DNA of 21,714 bases. Origin: GW2011-AR1 sp964384965. Lineage in GTDB: Archaea; Nanobdellota; Nanobdellia; Pacearchaeales; GW2011-AR1. The stretch's first letter is position 1. Every line of letters begins with the position of its first letter. Below, one piece after another: positions 7,504 to 13,918 of this stretch. A program made the translations under genes and the position numbers. The notes under the pieces were generated by a model, which did not search any database, was not told the DNA's origin, and saw only the letters and a list, made by a program, of their open reading frames with translations. Location of the stretch: NCBI GenBank assembly GCA_964384965.1, contig CAYLLR010000007.1:1-21714 (forward strand). Direction: 5' to 3'.

Positions 7504-8676
7504 TTAAAGAAAAAATAAAATTGTTGGAATGATTAACGAGCCCATCATGTTGGTTCTCTTAACTTTTAAATTTATAGAGTAAATTCCTGTGAGGGTAGAT
7601 ATTCCGAGGACCACTAAACCCATTAAACCACTTATTAAAAAAACGACAATTAAAAGAAGGGCTAAGGTAGCATAAGAAAGTTTTTTATAATTTATTTTTT
7701 CTAATCTTAATGAAAAGGTTTTCGCAAGAAAATTTGTAAGAAAAAATGCGAGTGTTCCTGAAAGAAGAACAACAAAAATAATAAGAATAAGATGATTCAT
7801 TCCTAAATTCCCCATTATTTCTTTGATGGTATTTGCCGTTCCTGTTCTTGCCTTGTTTAGGACATATAAGGAGAAAAATGAAAAACCCATTACGAGGGTG
7901 TTTGTAATTCCTAACAAAATTAAGAATTGTTTTTGGTCTTGTTTTATTAATGAACTTCCTATTACTGCTGCCTGACCAGACCCTACTCCTGGGAGAAAAC
8001 TAAAAAAAGGAGAGGCTAAAAGGGCCCCTAAGATAGGTCTTCCCAATTTTACTTTTGGTTTTGTAATCTTTTGTTTTGGGATTTTTGTTTCATTTTTTAT
8101 TGAAATAAGGATATTTGATGCTCCAAATAATCCTGTAAGCAAAGGAAGGAGGGGTTCTTTAAAATCAAATCCCAGAAGAGAATATCCCAAAAAACCCGTA
8201 AGCAAAAACACAATAAGTGCATTTATTTTTCTTTTTTCAGTTAAAATAACTAAAAGGGAAATGACAATCAAAAAATAAGGAATGATTGTTCTTATCAAAT
8301 TATAAAAATCCTTTATTATCCAAAGGGAGGGAACCATGAGGACTAAAATTAAGAAAATTGCGATAAAACTTCCTTTATTTGAAAGATAAATTGCTTCATA
8401 CCCTTTTTTATTTTTTAGGAATTGGTGCCCGGGTAGAACTGAAAGTTCCGTGTCTGTATCTGGAACTCCCAAAAAGACGGAGGGAATAAAATCCAAAAAA
8501 GTATGCGTTATTGCCATCGAAACAATAAATGTTAAGAGATAAATTGGATTCCCTTTGGAGAGGGAGAGTGAAATCAAGATGCCTCCAATAAGATTTATAT
8601 GTATTCCTGGCGTCAATCCGGTAAAGGTTCCAAAAAGAATGCCTATTAAAAGGGAAACAATTAATTCAATGAGCAT
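7504..8676 (-). CDS. TctA-family (COG1784-like) integral membrane transporter
   Basis: The 390-residue product is strongly hydrophobic, with about ten predicted membrane segments. Two family signatures are visible: LTPGIHINLIGG (21-32) in the first half and FLPGVGSGQAAVIG (227-240) in the second, the paired PG motifs of the inverted-repeat TctA fold. The DFIPSVFLGVPD segment (62-73) also fits. Bacterial TctA proteins (~500 residues) are the large membrane subunit of tripartite tricarboxylate transporters and need TctB and TctC. Neither partner is seen here, as is usual for the shorter archaeal members, whose substrate is unknown. The gene is monocistronic and converges on DP2. A TATA-like box about 26 bases before ATG 8676 suggests a leaderless mRNA. 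Confidence 0.82.
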   Translation of the reverse strand: MLIELIVSLLIGILFGTFTGLTPGIHINLIGGILISLSLSKGNPIYLLTFIVSMAITHTFLDFIPSVFLGVPDTDTELSVLPGHQFLKNKKGYEAIYLSNKGSFIAIFLILVLMVPSLWIIKDFYNLIRTIIPYFLIVISLLVILTEKRKINALIVFLLTGFLGYSLLGFDFKEPLLPLLTGLFGASNILISIKNETKIPKQKITKPKVKLGRPILGALLASPFFSFLPGVGSGQAAVIGSSLIKQDQKQFLILLGITNTLVMGFSFFSLYVLNKARTGTANTIKEIMGNLGMNHLILIIFVVLLSGTLAFFLTNFLAKTFSLRLEKINYKKLSYATLALLLIVVFLISGLMGLVVLGISTLTGIYSINLKVKRTNMMGSLIIPTILFFL

Positions 8677-8698
8677 TTTTTTTCAAAGAAGAAAATTT

Positions 8699-8706
8699 AA
8701 TTTAAA
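8699..8706 (-). promoter_or_regulatory. TATA-like box of the TctA-family gene
   Basis: TTTAAATT on the minus strand is centred about 26.5 bases before the start codon at 8676, the spacing expected when transcription begins at the ATG. Confidence 0.5.
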
Positions 8707-8798
8707 TTTTTTTATTTTTTAAGAGTTTAAGTGTTAAAATTGATATCCTATTTAATAAAAAATTTTTTTAGAAAAAATCTCTTAGAAATTTTTAAAAT

Positions 8799-8985
8799 GG
8801 GGGCAAATTTTTAAGTTTGCCCCCGGTGACGAATCTAATCGTCTAGAACCAAAACAAGTTTGGCTCTTTAATCGGCGTAAATGTCGATTCTTCAAAAAAA
8901 CCTGAAAGGTCTTTTTGGCAAACCAATAAAATTGGTTTGGATTTATCTTTAAAAAAGATAAACACATCTAGACGACTAAAAGTCG
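8799..8985. ncRNA. Dense multi-hairpin element, candidate structured RNA (strand uncertain)
   Basis: This 187-base stretch is packed with perfect inverted repeats: 8799-8807/8816-8824 (9 bp, G/C-rich), 8828-8832/8839-8843 (5 bp), 8849-8853/8859-8863 (5 bp), 8870-8876/8883-8889 (7 bp, one G-T), 8900-8903/8907-8910 extended by 8895-8899/8912-8916, 8919-8927/8931-8939 (9 bp), 8942-8950/8954-8962 (9 bp) and 8973-8977/8981-8985 (5 bp). A long-range 9-bp stem, 8839-8847 with 8967-8975, can enclose the central hairpins. Most short loops read AAA or GAA on the plus strand. It does not match the conserved cores of SRP RNA, RNase P RNA or tRNA as far as I can judge. On the minus strand the G/C-rich hairpin would come last, followed by an A/T-rich tail, which would suit a terminator. 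It could instead be a DNA element acting through cruciforms. Confidence 0.5.
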
Positions 8986-9213
8986 AATAGCCCTATTTAT
9001 CATAGAGGGGATTTTATGTTCTTTTTTCTTAATAAAGATTTCCTTAAACTCAAGGGTAACGAACTCTTTAAAGAATAATTTCCGGGTTTTTTCTATGAAA
9101 ATTGAAAAAAAAGGGGCTGGTTTATAGAAATCTTGTAGAATAAAAACTAATGGAAAATTCAGTCTTTTATTGTGGTTATAAAAATTTTGGGATTCAGAGG
9201 TCTTTGGGAAAAT
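8968..9213 (-). other. 81-codon open frame without a start, in phase with the GTPase stop
   Basis: Directly after the GTPase stop codon (9214-9216) the same minus-strand frame stays open for 81 codons to a TAG at 8968-8970. There is no ATG until residue 71 and no GTG or TTG. The later part (residues 44-69) has alternating Lys, Glu and hydrophobic residues and looks protein-like. It could be the tail of a decayed gene, a readthrough extension or chance. No family is recognised. The rest of the 8677-9213 gap holds only the TctA promoter and the hairpin array. Confidence 0.25.
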
Positions 9214-10134
9214 TTATCCTGTTGTAAATTCAAGAACATCTAAATCTTTTAGCGGGTGTTTTAATCCGACGATTTGCCCGGAAAACTTTGAAGAGGGGCC
9301 CCAGATTTTTGTTTTTTTAATTTTCTTTGAAAAATTTTTGAATATCTTTTCCGCGACATCCTTTACTGTTGAATTTGGTTTCATAATTATTGGTTTTTGG
9401 GAAGCTTCTTTTCCGGGTTCTTTTGTGAAAATCCTTATTATTTCGAATGAATTAAAAATTTTTGTTTTTAATTCTTCAATTGATTCTTTATTTTTTTTAA
9501 GAAGGGAAGAAAAAATTATAAATTGGTATCTTTTTGATTTAAGTGTTTCTTTTATTTTTCTCTCTTCTTCGAGGGATAAAAAATTTAATTTATTAAAAAG
9601 AATTATCTTTTTTCCAAAAGATTGAGGCATTAATTTTTCAATTTCCTCTATCTCTTTTATTTTATTCACAACAATTAGAATTGTGTCTGCCGTGTGGACA
9701 ATTCCTTTTTCGAAGTGATCTCCTTCAATCGCAGGAATTTCAATTAATTGGATTTGGCAATTTTTGTAATTAATCATCCCAATTATTGGTTTGTTTGTTG
9801 AAAATTTCCTTTCTGAAATTAATGGTTCGGCATTTGTTAAAATTTTTAATATAGAAGATTTTCCTGAATTTGTTTTTCCAATCAAGACTGCTTGCATTTC
9901 TCTTTTTTTAATTCCTTCTTTTGAATTTTTCTTTTTCTTCTTTTTTTTCTCAATCTCTTGCTCAAATTTTTTCCTTCTTTGTGTAAGTTGTTGACGTAGA
10001 TTTTCTCCCCCCTTGTGTTTTGGGGCGTGAGAAATCATCTTTTTGAGAAATTCTAATTTTTCTTGAATGGTTCTTGCTTCAAAATATCTTTTTTCTGCTT
10101 TAATATATTCTGGATCATTTACATTTATTGGCAT
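9214..10134 (-). CDS. DRG/COG1163-like GTPase with C-terminal TGS domain
   Basis: The N-terminal helical region (YIKAEKRYFEA and the PKHKGGENLR segment) matches archaeal TGS-type GTPases of the DRG/Rbg family. The G domain has G1 GKTNSGKSS (86-94). Its G3 region reads IEIPAIEG (131-138) instead of the usual DTPG, and its likely G4 reads NKLN (181-184) rather than NKxD. The TGS domain occupies about residues 234-304 and ends KDLDVLEFTTG, the usual end for this family. A seven-lysine run (63-69) lies between the N-terminal helices and the G domain. DRG proteins are translation-associated GTPases, but the altered G3 and G4 leave nucleotide hydrolysis and guanine specificity uncertain. The start at 10134 is only 33 bases from the divergent methyltransferase start and appears leaderless. 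Confidence 0.85.
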   Translation of the reverse strand: MPINVNDPEYIKAEKRYFEARTIQEKLEFLKKMISHAPKHKGGENLRQQLTQRRKKFEQEIEKKKKKKKNSKEGIKKREMQAVLIGKTNSGKSSILKILTNAEPLISERKFSTNKPIIGMINYKNCQIQLIEIPAIEGDHFEKGIVHTADTILIVVNKIKEIEEIEKLMPQSFGKKIILFNKLNFLSLEEERKIKETLKSKRYQFIIFSSLLKKNKESIEELKTKIFNSFEIIRIFTKEPGKEASQKPIIMKPNSTVKDVAEKIFKNFSKKIKKTKIWGPSSKFSGQIVGLKHPLKDLDVLEFTTG

Positions 10135-10138
10135 AATG

Positions 10139-10146
10139 TTTTAAAT
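10139..10146 (+). promoter_or_regulatory. TATA-like box of the FmrO-like methyltransferase gene
   Basis: TTTTAAAT is centred 25.5 bases before ATG 10168. It lies inside the 33-base divergent spacer, only five bases from the start codon of the opposing GTPase gene. Confidence 0.5.
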
Positions 10147-10154
10147 TCGATTAA

Positions 10155-10162
10155 ATTTATAA
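10155..10162 (-). promoter_or_regulatory. TATA-like box of the GTPase gene
   Basis: TTATAAAT on the minus strand is centred 24.5 bases before the GTPase ATG at 10134. It overlaps the leader side of the divergent methyltransferase gene, so the two promoters are interleaved. Confidence 0.55.
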
Positions 10163-10167
10163 GTGTA

Positions 10168-10968
10168 ATGGGAAAAAAGAGAATCTTAGGAAGGGAAGAT
10201 TCCATAAAAAAAATTATGGAAAAAAAAGAATTTAAAACACTCCCTTTATGTGATGTTAAGTTAGTTTACTCTCTTTTTGATAAACCTTTTTTTTTAGAAG
10301 AAGAAAAAATTAAAAAGACGAGGAATCTTTTAAGAAAAGTTTATTCTGTTTTTTCTTCTGGGAAACTTTTAAGTTCAAAGGAAAAGCCATTCAATTGGTT
10401 TTTGAAAAAACACTTTTCATCCAATGAAAGATTGCCTTTTTATGAAAAATTATATTTAAGAATCTTTAAAAATTTTAAGGATGGAAGTTTGGTTAACGTT
10501 TATGATTTAGGTTCTGGGGCAAATGGGTTTAGTTATCCTTTTTTTAAAAAATTTGGTTTAAATGTAAAATATTTTGGGGTCGAGGCAATAGGTTCTTTAG
10601 TAGAATATCAAAAGAAATATTTTAAACAAAAAAAGAATTTTAAAGTTTTTCACGAAACTCTGTTTAATTTGGAGGGAATAAAAAAAATCCTCTCTTTAGG
10701 AAAAGGGAAGAAAGTTATTTTTTTATTTAAAGTAATTGATAGTTTAGAAATGTTAAAAAGAGATTATTCCAAAGAATTTTTAAAAGAAATTGTTCCTTTT
10801 GTCGATTTAGTTGTGGTAAGTTTTGCCACAAGGAGTTTAATGAAAAAGAAAAAATTTTTTGTAAATCGTTCTTGGATTAAAAATTTTATAAAGGAAAATT
10901 TTAATTTTCTTGAAGAATTTGAATTGGGGGCAGAAGAATATTTAATTTTTTCTAAAAAAGATTTATAA
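10168..10968 (+). CDS. FmrO/ArmA-like 16S rRNA methyltransferase family protein
   Basis: The product (266 residues from ATG 10168; a longer frame to 10063 runs into the GTPase gene and is rejected) resembles the FmrO/ArmA/Rmt family of SAM-dependent 16S rRNA guanine-N7 methyltransferases. Visible marks are the conserved-type HFSSNERLPFYEKLY (82-96, compare the family's H-x-ST-x-ERL), the SAM motif YDLGSGANG (112-120), an acidic VEA (138-140) after the second strand, and VSFATRSLMKKKKFF (217-231) matching the family's SF-x-T-x-SL segment, followed by a C-terminal EEYLIFSK strand. In actinomycetes and resistant bacteria these enzymes methylate G1405 and give aminoglycoside resistance. In an archaeon the target is unknown and the role may be housekeeping. 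The gene has an apparent leaderless promoter. Confidence 0.78.
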   Translation: MGKKRILGREDSIKKIMEKKEFKTLPLCDVKLVYSLFDKPFFLEEEKIKKTRNLLRKVYSVFSSGKLLSSKEKPFNWFLKKHFSSNERLPFYEKLYLRIFKNFKDGSLVNVYDLGSGANGFSYPFFKKFGLNVKYFGVEAIGSLVEYQKKYFKQKKNFKVFHETLFNLEGIKKILSLGKGKKVIFLFKVIDSLEMLKRDYSKEFLKEIVPFVDLVVVSFATRSLMKKKKFFVNRSWIKNFIKENFNFLEEFELGAEEYLIFSKKDL

Positions 10969-10969
10969 T
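10962..10969 (+). promoter_or_regulatory. TATA-like box of the tail-anchored protein gene
   Basis: TTTATAAT overlaps the stop codon of the methyltransferase gene and is centred 25.5 bases before ATG 10991. The small gene may therefore be transcribed on its own as well as with its neighbour. Confidence 0.42.
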
Positions 10970-10990
10970 CTTTAAAAGTTTTCTTTTTAG

Positions 10991-11257
10991 ATGGAACTTG
11001 ATAAAGATTTGATCCTCCCGGAAGAGCCTCTTGAAGAAGATTCTAAGGCCATTTTTAGAGAAGTCAGGGAGATGGATGAAAAGAAAAAAAAACTTTTGGA
11101 GAAACAAAAGAGGTTTGAATTTCATGAAGTGGAAGGAAAGGAAGAAAGAAAAAAAGAAGAAGAGAGAGAGTTAAAAAAAGAGAAAAAGATTAAATGGGTT
11201 ATTGCATTTTTTACAACTCTTTTTCTAATAGCCCTTTATTTTTGGTTACTTTCTTGA
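10991..11257 (+). CDS. Small charged protein with C-terminal membrane anchor
   Basis: I do not recognise a family. The 88-residue product has an acidic N-terminus (about residues 1-30), a long Lys/Glu-rich helical stretch likely to form a coiled coil (about 30-68), and a single hydrophobic segment at the very C-terminus (about 69-87, WVIAFFTTLFLIALYFWLL). This gives the topology of a tail-anchored protein facing the cytoplasm. It starts 22 bases after the methyltransferase stop and is followed by about 150 bases before the M16 gene. Its reading frame is purine-rich on the coding strand like its neighbours, which supports a real gene. A SecE-like translocase subunit was considered but nothing specific supports it. 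Confidence 0.65.
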   Translation: MELDKDLILPEEPLEEDSKAIFREVREMDEKKKKLLEKQKRFEFHEVEGKEERKKEEERELKKEKKIKWVIAFFTTLFLIALYFWLLS

Positions 11258-11377
11258 GGATTAAAATTTATTTAAGTCTTTAAATAACTAAAAAGGAAAT
11301 TCTTTTTAAGATATTTAATAAACTCCCTCCCCAATTTGAGGTTATTTAATTTTTTTATAGAAAAATTTACCATAGAG

Positions 11378-11385
11378 TTTATATA
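11378..11385 (+). promoter_or_regulatory. TATA box of the M16 peptidase gene
   Basis: TTTATATA is centred 25.5 bases before ATG 11407. There is no Shine-Dalgarno before the start (the preceding bases read TTTTTTAACGGA), so a leaderless transcript fits. Confidence 0.6.
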
Positions 11386-11406
11386 TTCAAATTATTTTTT
11401 AACGGA

Positions 11407-12642
11407 ATGGATTTAAAGAAAAATTTTAAAAGAGAAATTTTAAAAAATGGGATGACTCTTCTTTTTGAAAAGAGAAATCTTCCCGTCACAAGCATGGTTT
11501 TTGCAGTAAAGAATGGGGGGATTAATGAATCTTTAGAGGAGAAAGGGATTTCTCATTATATTGAACATATGCTTTATAAAGGAACTCCCACAAGAAATGC
11601 TCTTCAAATTTCAGAGGAAATTGAAAAAAATGGGGGAGAGTTGAATGGATTTACTGAGGAGGAAATTACTGCCTATTGGTGCAAATTGCCGAGTGTTCAT
11701 ACGGAAACTGGATTACGGGTTTTGGGAGACATGGTTAAGAATCCTCTTTTTTCAAAGAAGGAAATGGATAAAGAAAGAAAAGTAATTTTTGAAGAAATTA
11801 AAATGAGAAAAGATAATCCGAGACAATATGTGTTAGATAAAATTCAAGGATGTTTGTATGGGGGAACTTTGGGGGAGGATTTAATTGGGACTTTTCAAAC
11901 AATGAATTCAATAGACAGAGAAAAAATTGTTTCAAAATTTAAAAAAATTTACACCCCAAATAACATGATTTTGGCTGTTGTGGGGGATTATGATTTTGAA
12001 AAATTGAAAAATTTTGCAGAAAAAAATTTTGGAATTTTAAAAGGAGAGGTTCCCCAATTGGAGATAAATAAAAAAAATGAGACTAAAATTGAAATAAGGA
12101 AAGGGGTGGACCAGGCCAATTTAGTATTTGCTTTCCATTCTCCTTTGAAGTCCGATAAAAAATCCTTTGCAGCAGAGGTTCTTATAACTTTAATGGCGGG
12201 GGGGATGTCTTCAAAGCTTTTTTCTGAGATTAGGGAAAAAAGAAACCTTGCATATTCAATAATGGGGAATTTGGATTCTCGTTTGAGGTATTCCTATTCT
12301 TATATTTATGTGGGAACTACTAAAAAAAATTTAGAGAAAGTCAAGAAAATAATTTTGGATGAATTCCAAAAAATTTCAAAAGGTCTTTCTGAGAAAAATC
12401 TTGAACAAGTGAAAAATCAGTTAATTGGAAACTATCAAATTTCGATGGAAAATTCAGAAGTACAAATGGTTAATTTGTTATTGCATGAGATGGGGGGAGA
12501 TGCAACAAATTTTTATGATTATTGTGAAGAGATTTCTAAAGTTAAGCTTGAGGATGTTAAAGAATTGGCTTCAAAAGTGAGAGAAGGAAATTATAGCTTT
12601 TTTGCTTTGGTTCCCGAAGAAAATAGTTCAGAGAGCGAATAG
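11407..12642 (+). CDS. M16-family zinc metallopeptidase (processing-peptidase-like)
   Basis: This 411-residue protein has the inverted zinc motif HYIEH (H50, E53, H54) in the context GISHYIEHMLYKGT, followed by GGELNGFTEEEITAYW (77-92). The third ligand is probably one of the glutamates in VIFEEIKMRKDNP (126-138). The size and two-domain form, with the second lobe from about residue 205 containing GGMSSKLFSEIREKRNLAYSI, match the half-size M16B peptidases (bacterial PqqL/YmxG and mitochondrial processing peptidase relatives). These usually work as dimers on short or unfolded peptides. There is no signal peptide, so it should be cytoplasmic. It converges on the XPF nuclease gene with a 16-base gap. 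The substrate is unknown. Confidence 0.9.
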   Translation: MDLKKNFKREILKNGMTLLFEKRNLPVTSMVFAVKNGGINESLEEKGISHYIEHMLYKGTPTRNALQISEEIEKNGGELNGFTEEEITAYWCKLPSVHTETGLRVLGDMVKNPLFSKKEMDKERKVIFEEIKMRKDNPRQYVLDKIQGCLYGGTLGEDLIGTFQTMNSIDREKIVSKFKKIYTPNNMILAVVGDYDFEKLKNFAEKNFGILKGEVPQLEINKKNETKIEIRKGVDQANLVFAFHSPLKSDKKSFAAEVLITLMAGGMSSKLFSEIREKRNLAYSIMGNLDSRLRYSYSYIYVGTTKKNLEKVKKIILDEFQKISKGLSEKNLEQVKNQLIGNYQISMENSEVQMVNLLLHEMGGDATNFYDYCEEISKVKLEDVKELASKVREGNYSFFALVPEENSSESE

Positions 12643-12658
12643 ATTAATTTAAAAAGAG

Positions 12659-13339
12659 TCATTTTTCTAATGAATAATTTGTATCTAAAATCTTTTTGAA
12701 TTCTTCTGATTTTTTTCCCAAAATTGGGTTCAAATTTTTTTCGGAGGCATTAAAGATTTTTTTTAATGATCTAAAATTAGATAATAATTTTTTTGCTTTT
12801 GTGGGACCTATATTCGGAAAAGATTCTAAAATAAATTGTAATTTTTGATTTTTATTTAGTGTTTTTTTTGTGGGGTTTAAGGAAATTGTTTTTGACTTTT
12901 TGTTTGCAATCAAGGTAATGTATCTTGCAGTTTCTTTTTCATTTTCACTAAAAAGAATTGGAACTTTATGATTTAATGCAATTGAGAGGAGTGTTCCTTT
13001 TAGGGCGTGGGGATGCATTCTTGTTTTCTTTTGAAGGTTCCCTTCTATAATTAAGAGGGGAGAGGGATATTGCTTTATCTCTTCCAGTTGGTTAAAAAGT
13101 CTCCCATTTATAATTGATTGCACAAAATCATTTAGGCTTTTTCTTTCAATAGCAGTTCCATTTATCACATAGTCCGCAACTTTTAATTGTTTGAATTCGA
13201 TGTTTAATTTTTGTTTTATTAACTCCGACGGAACGAGAGAATTTTTTTCTCTAAAATCTATAATTACTTTCTCATTTGAAAATAATTTTTCTTTTGAATT
13301 CCCTTTTGAAATATTTTTTTGTTGGAAGATGTTGTACAT
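12659..13339 (-). CDS. XPF/ERCC4-type nuclease with C-terminal helix-hairpin-helix
   Basis: The product has the ERCC4 active-site pattern: VIIDFREK (D28, R30, E31), then VADY (D56) and the signature IERKSLNDF (E65, R66, K67, D71). A helix-hairpin-helix DNA-binding region follows (about 172-220, with FPNIGPTKAKKLLSNF). XPF-family nucleases cut branched DNA and stalled forks. In many Euryarchaeota this module is the C-terminal half of Hef, whereas in Crenarchaeota it is a separate protein. Here it is separate but shares a minus-strand gene cluster with a Hef-like helicase, two genes upstream, suggesting a split Hef. It starts 11 bases after the CMP kinase stop. No PCNA-interacting peptide is evident at either end. 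Confidence 0.88.
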   Translation of the reverse strand: MYNIFQQKNISKGNSKEKLFSNEKVIIDFREKNSLVPSELIKQKLNIEFKQLKVADYVINGTAIERKSLNDFVQSIINGRLFNQLEEIKQYPSPLLIIEGNLQKKTRMHPHALKGTLLSIALNHKVPILFSENEKETARYITLIANKKSKTISLNPTKKTLNKNQKLQFILESFPNIGPTKAKKLLSNFRSLKKIFNASEKNLNPILGKKSEEFKKILDTNYSLEK

Positions 13340-13350
13340 TTCAAGAAAAT

Positions 13351-13905
13351 TTATTTTTTAATTGGGGGAAGGAGGTTTTTTAGTTCTCTTAAGATGCTTT
13401 TTAAGACTCTTTTTTTTGATTTATTTGAGGTATCAATAATGATGTCATAATTTTTTCTTAATAAAAAATTTATCCCGTATGCATTTTTAAATCCTTTTTT
13501 TGAATCTAAAATTCTCTTTCTTGTTTTTTCCAAGGTATCTCTTAGTGAAACATATTTTATTTCTTCTTTTCTCTGGTTTTTATAAATTCTTTTCGCTCCT
13601 TTTTTAGGGGAGACATACAAAAAAATCTTTATAGAATCTGGAATAAAATAATAAGAAATCCAACTAGCCAAGACAAAATTATCTTTATTTTTTCCACAAT
13701 TTATTATCCTTTTATCTATTTCTTTATGAATTGATTTGTCTGTTTTTGCTTTTTCCATTAATTCATTTATTGTGATTTTCTTTTCTTTTGAAATTTCCCT
13801 CGCAAAACTATAGGGGATGAATTCCAATCCCAGTTCTTTTGCTAACATTTTCGCGATTGTTGTTTTTCCCGCTCCCGGAAGTCCCGAAATAGTTATCTTT
13901 ACCAT
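13351..13905 (-). CDS. cmk: Cytidylate (CMP/dCMP) kinase, archaeal type
   Basis: This P-loop nucleoside monophosphate kinase (184 residues) begins MVKITISGLPGAGKTT, with Walker A GLPGAGKTT at 8-16. The following pattern, SFAREISKEKKITINELMEKA then IHKEIDKRI, corresponds to the FREMA and IDKEIDRR segments of the archaeal CMP kinase family. Length is normal. It converts CMP or dCMP to the diphosphate. It sits between the Hef helicase (13-base gap) and the XPF nuclease (11-base gap) in one cluster, separating the two modules of Hef. No Shine-Dalgarno precedes its start. An archaeal adenylate kinase is the main alternative but fits less well. Confidence 0.82.
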   Translation of the reverse strand: MVKITISGLPGAGKTTIAKMLAKELGLEFIPYSFAREISKEKKITINELMEKAKTDKSIHKEIDKRIINCGKNKDNFVLASWISYYFIPDSIKIFLYVSPKKGAKRIYKNQRKEEIKYVSLRDTLEKTRKRILDSKKGFKNAYGINFLLRKNYDIIIDTSNKSKKRVLKSILRELKNLLPPIKK

Positions 13906-13918
13906 TTTTAAAAAAATT

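Noticed and set aside
8782..8967. 61-codon minus-strand frame across the hairpin array
   Set aside because: It is read through the stems of perfect inverted repeats, has no promoter or ribosome site and no protein-like pattern.
8799..8985. Hairpin array as SRP RNA, RNase P RNA, tRNA, CRISPR or integron attC sites
   Set aside because: The conserved cores of those RNAs are not seen, the hairpins differ in sequence so there is no repeat-spacer pattern, and no attC-type GTT-RRRY ends or integrase gene are present.
10063..10167. N-terminal extension of the methyltransferase to ATG 10063
   Set aside because: It would overlap the GTPase coding sequence antisense; ATG 10168 has a TATA box at the right distance and begins the homologous part.
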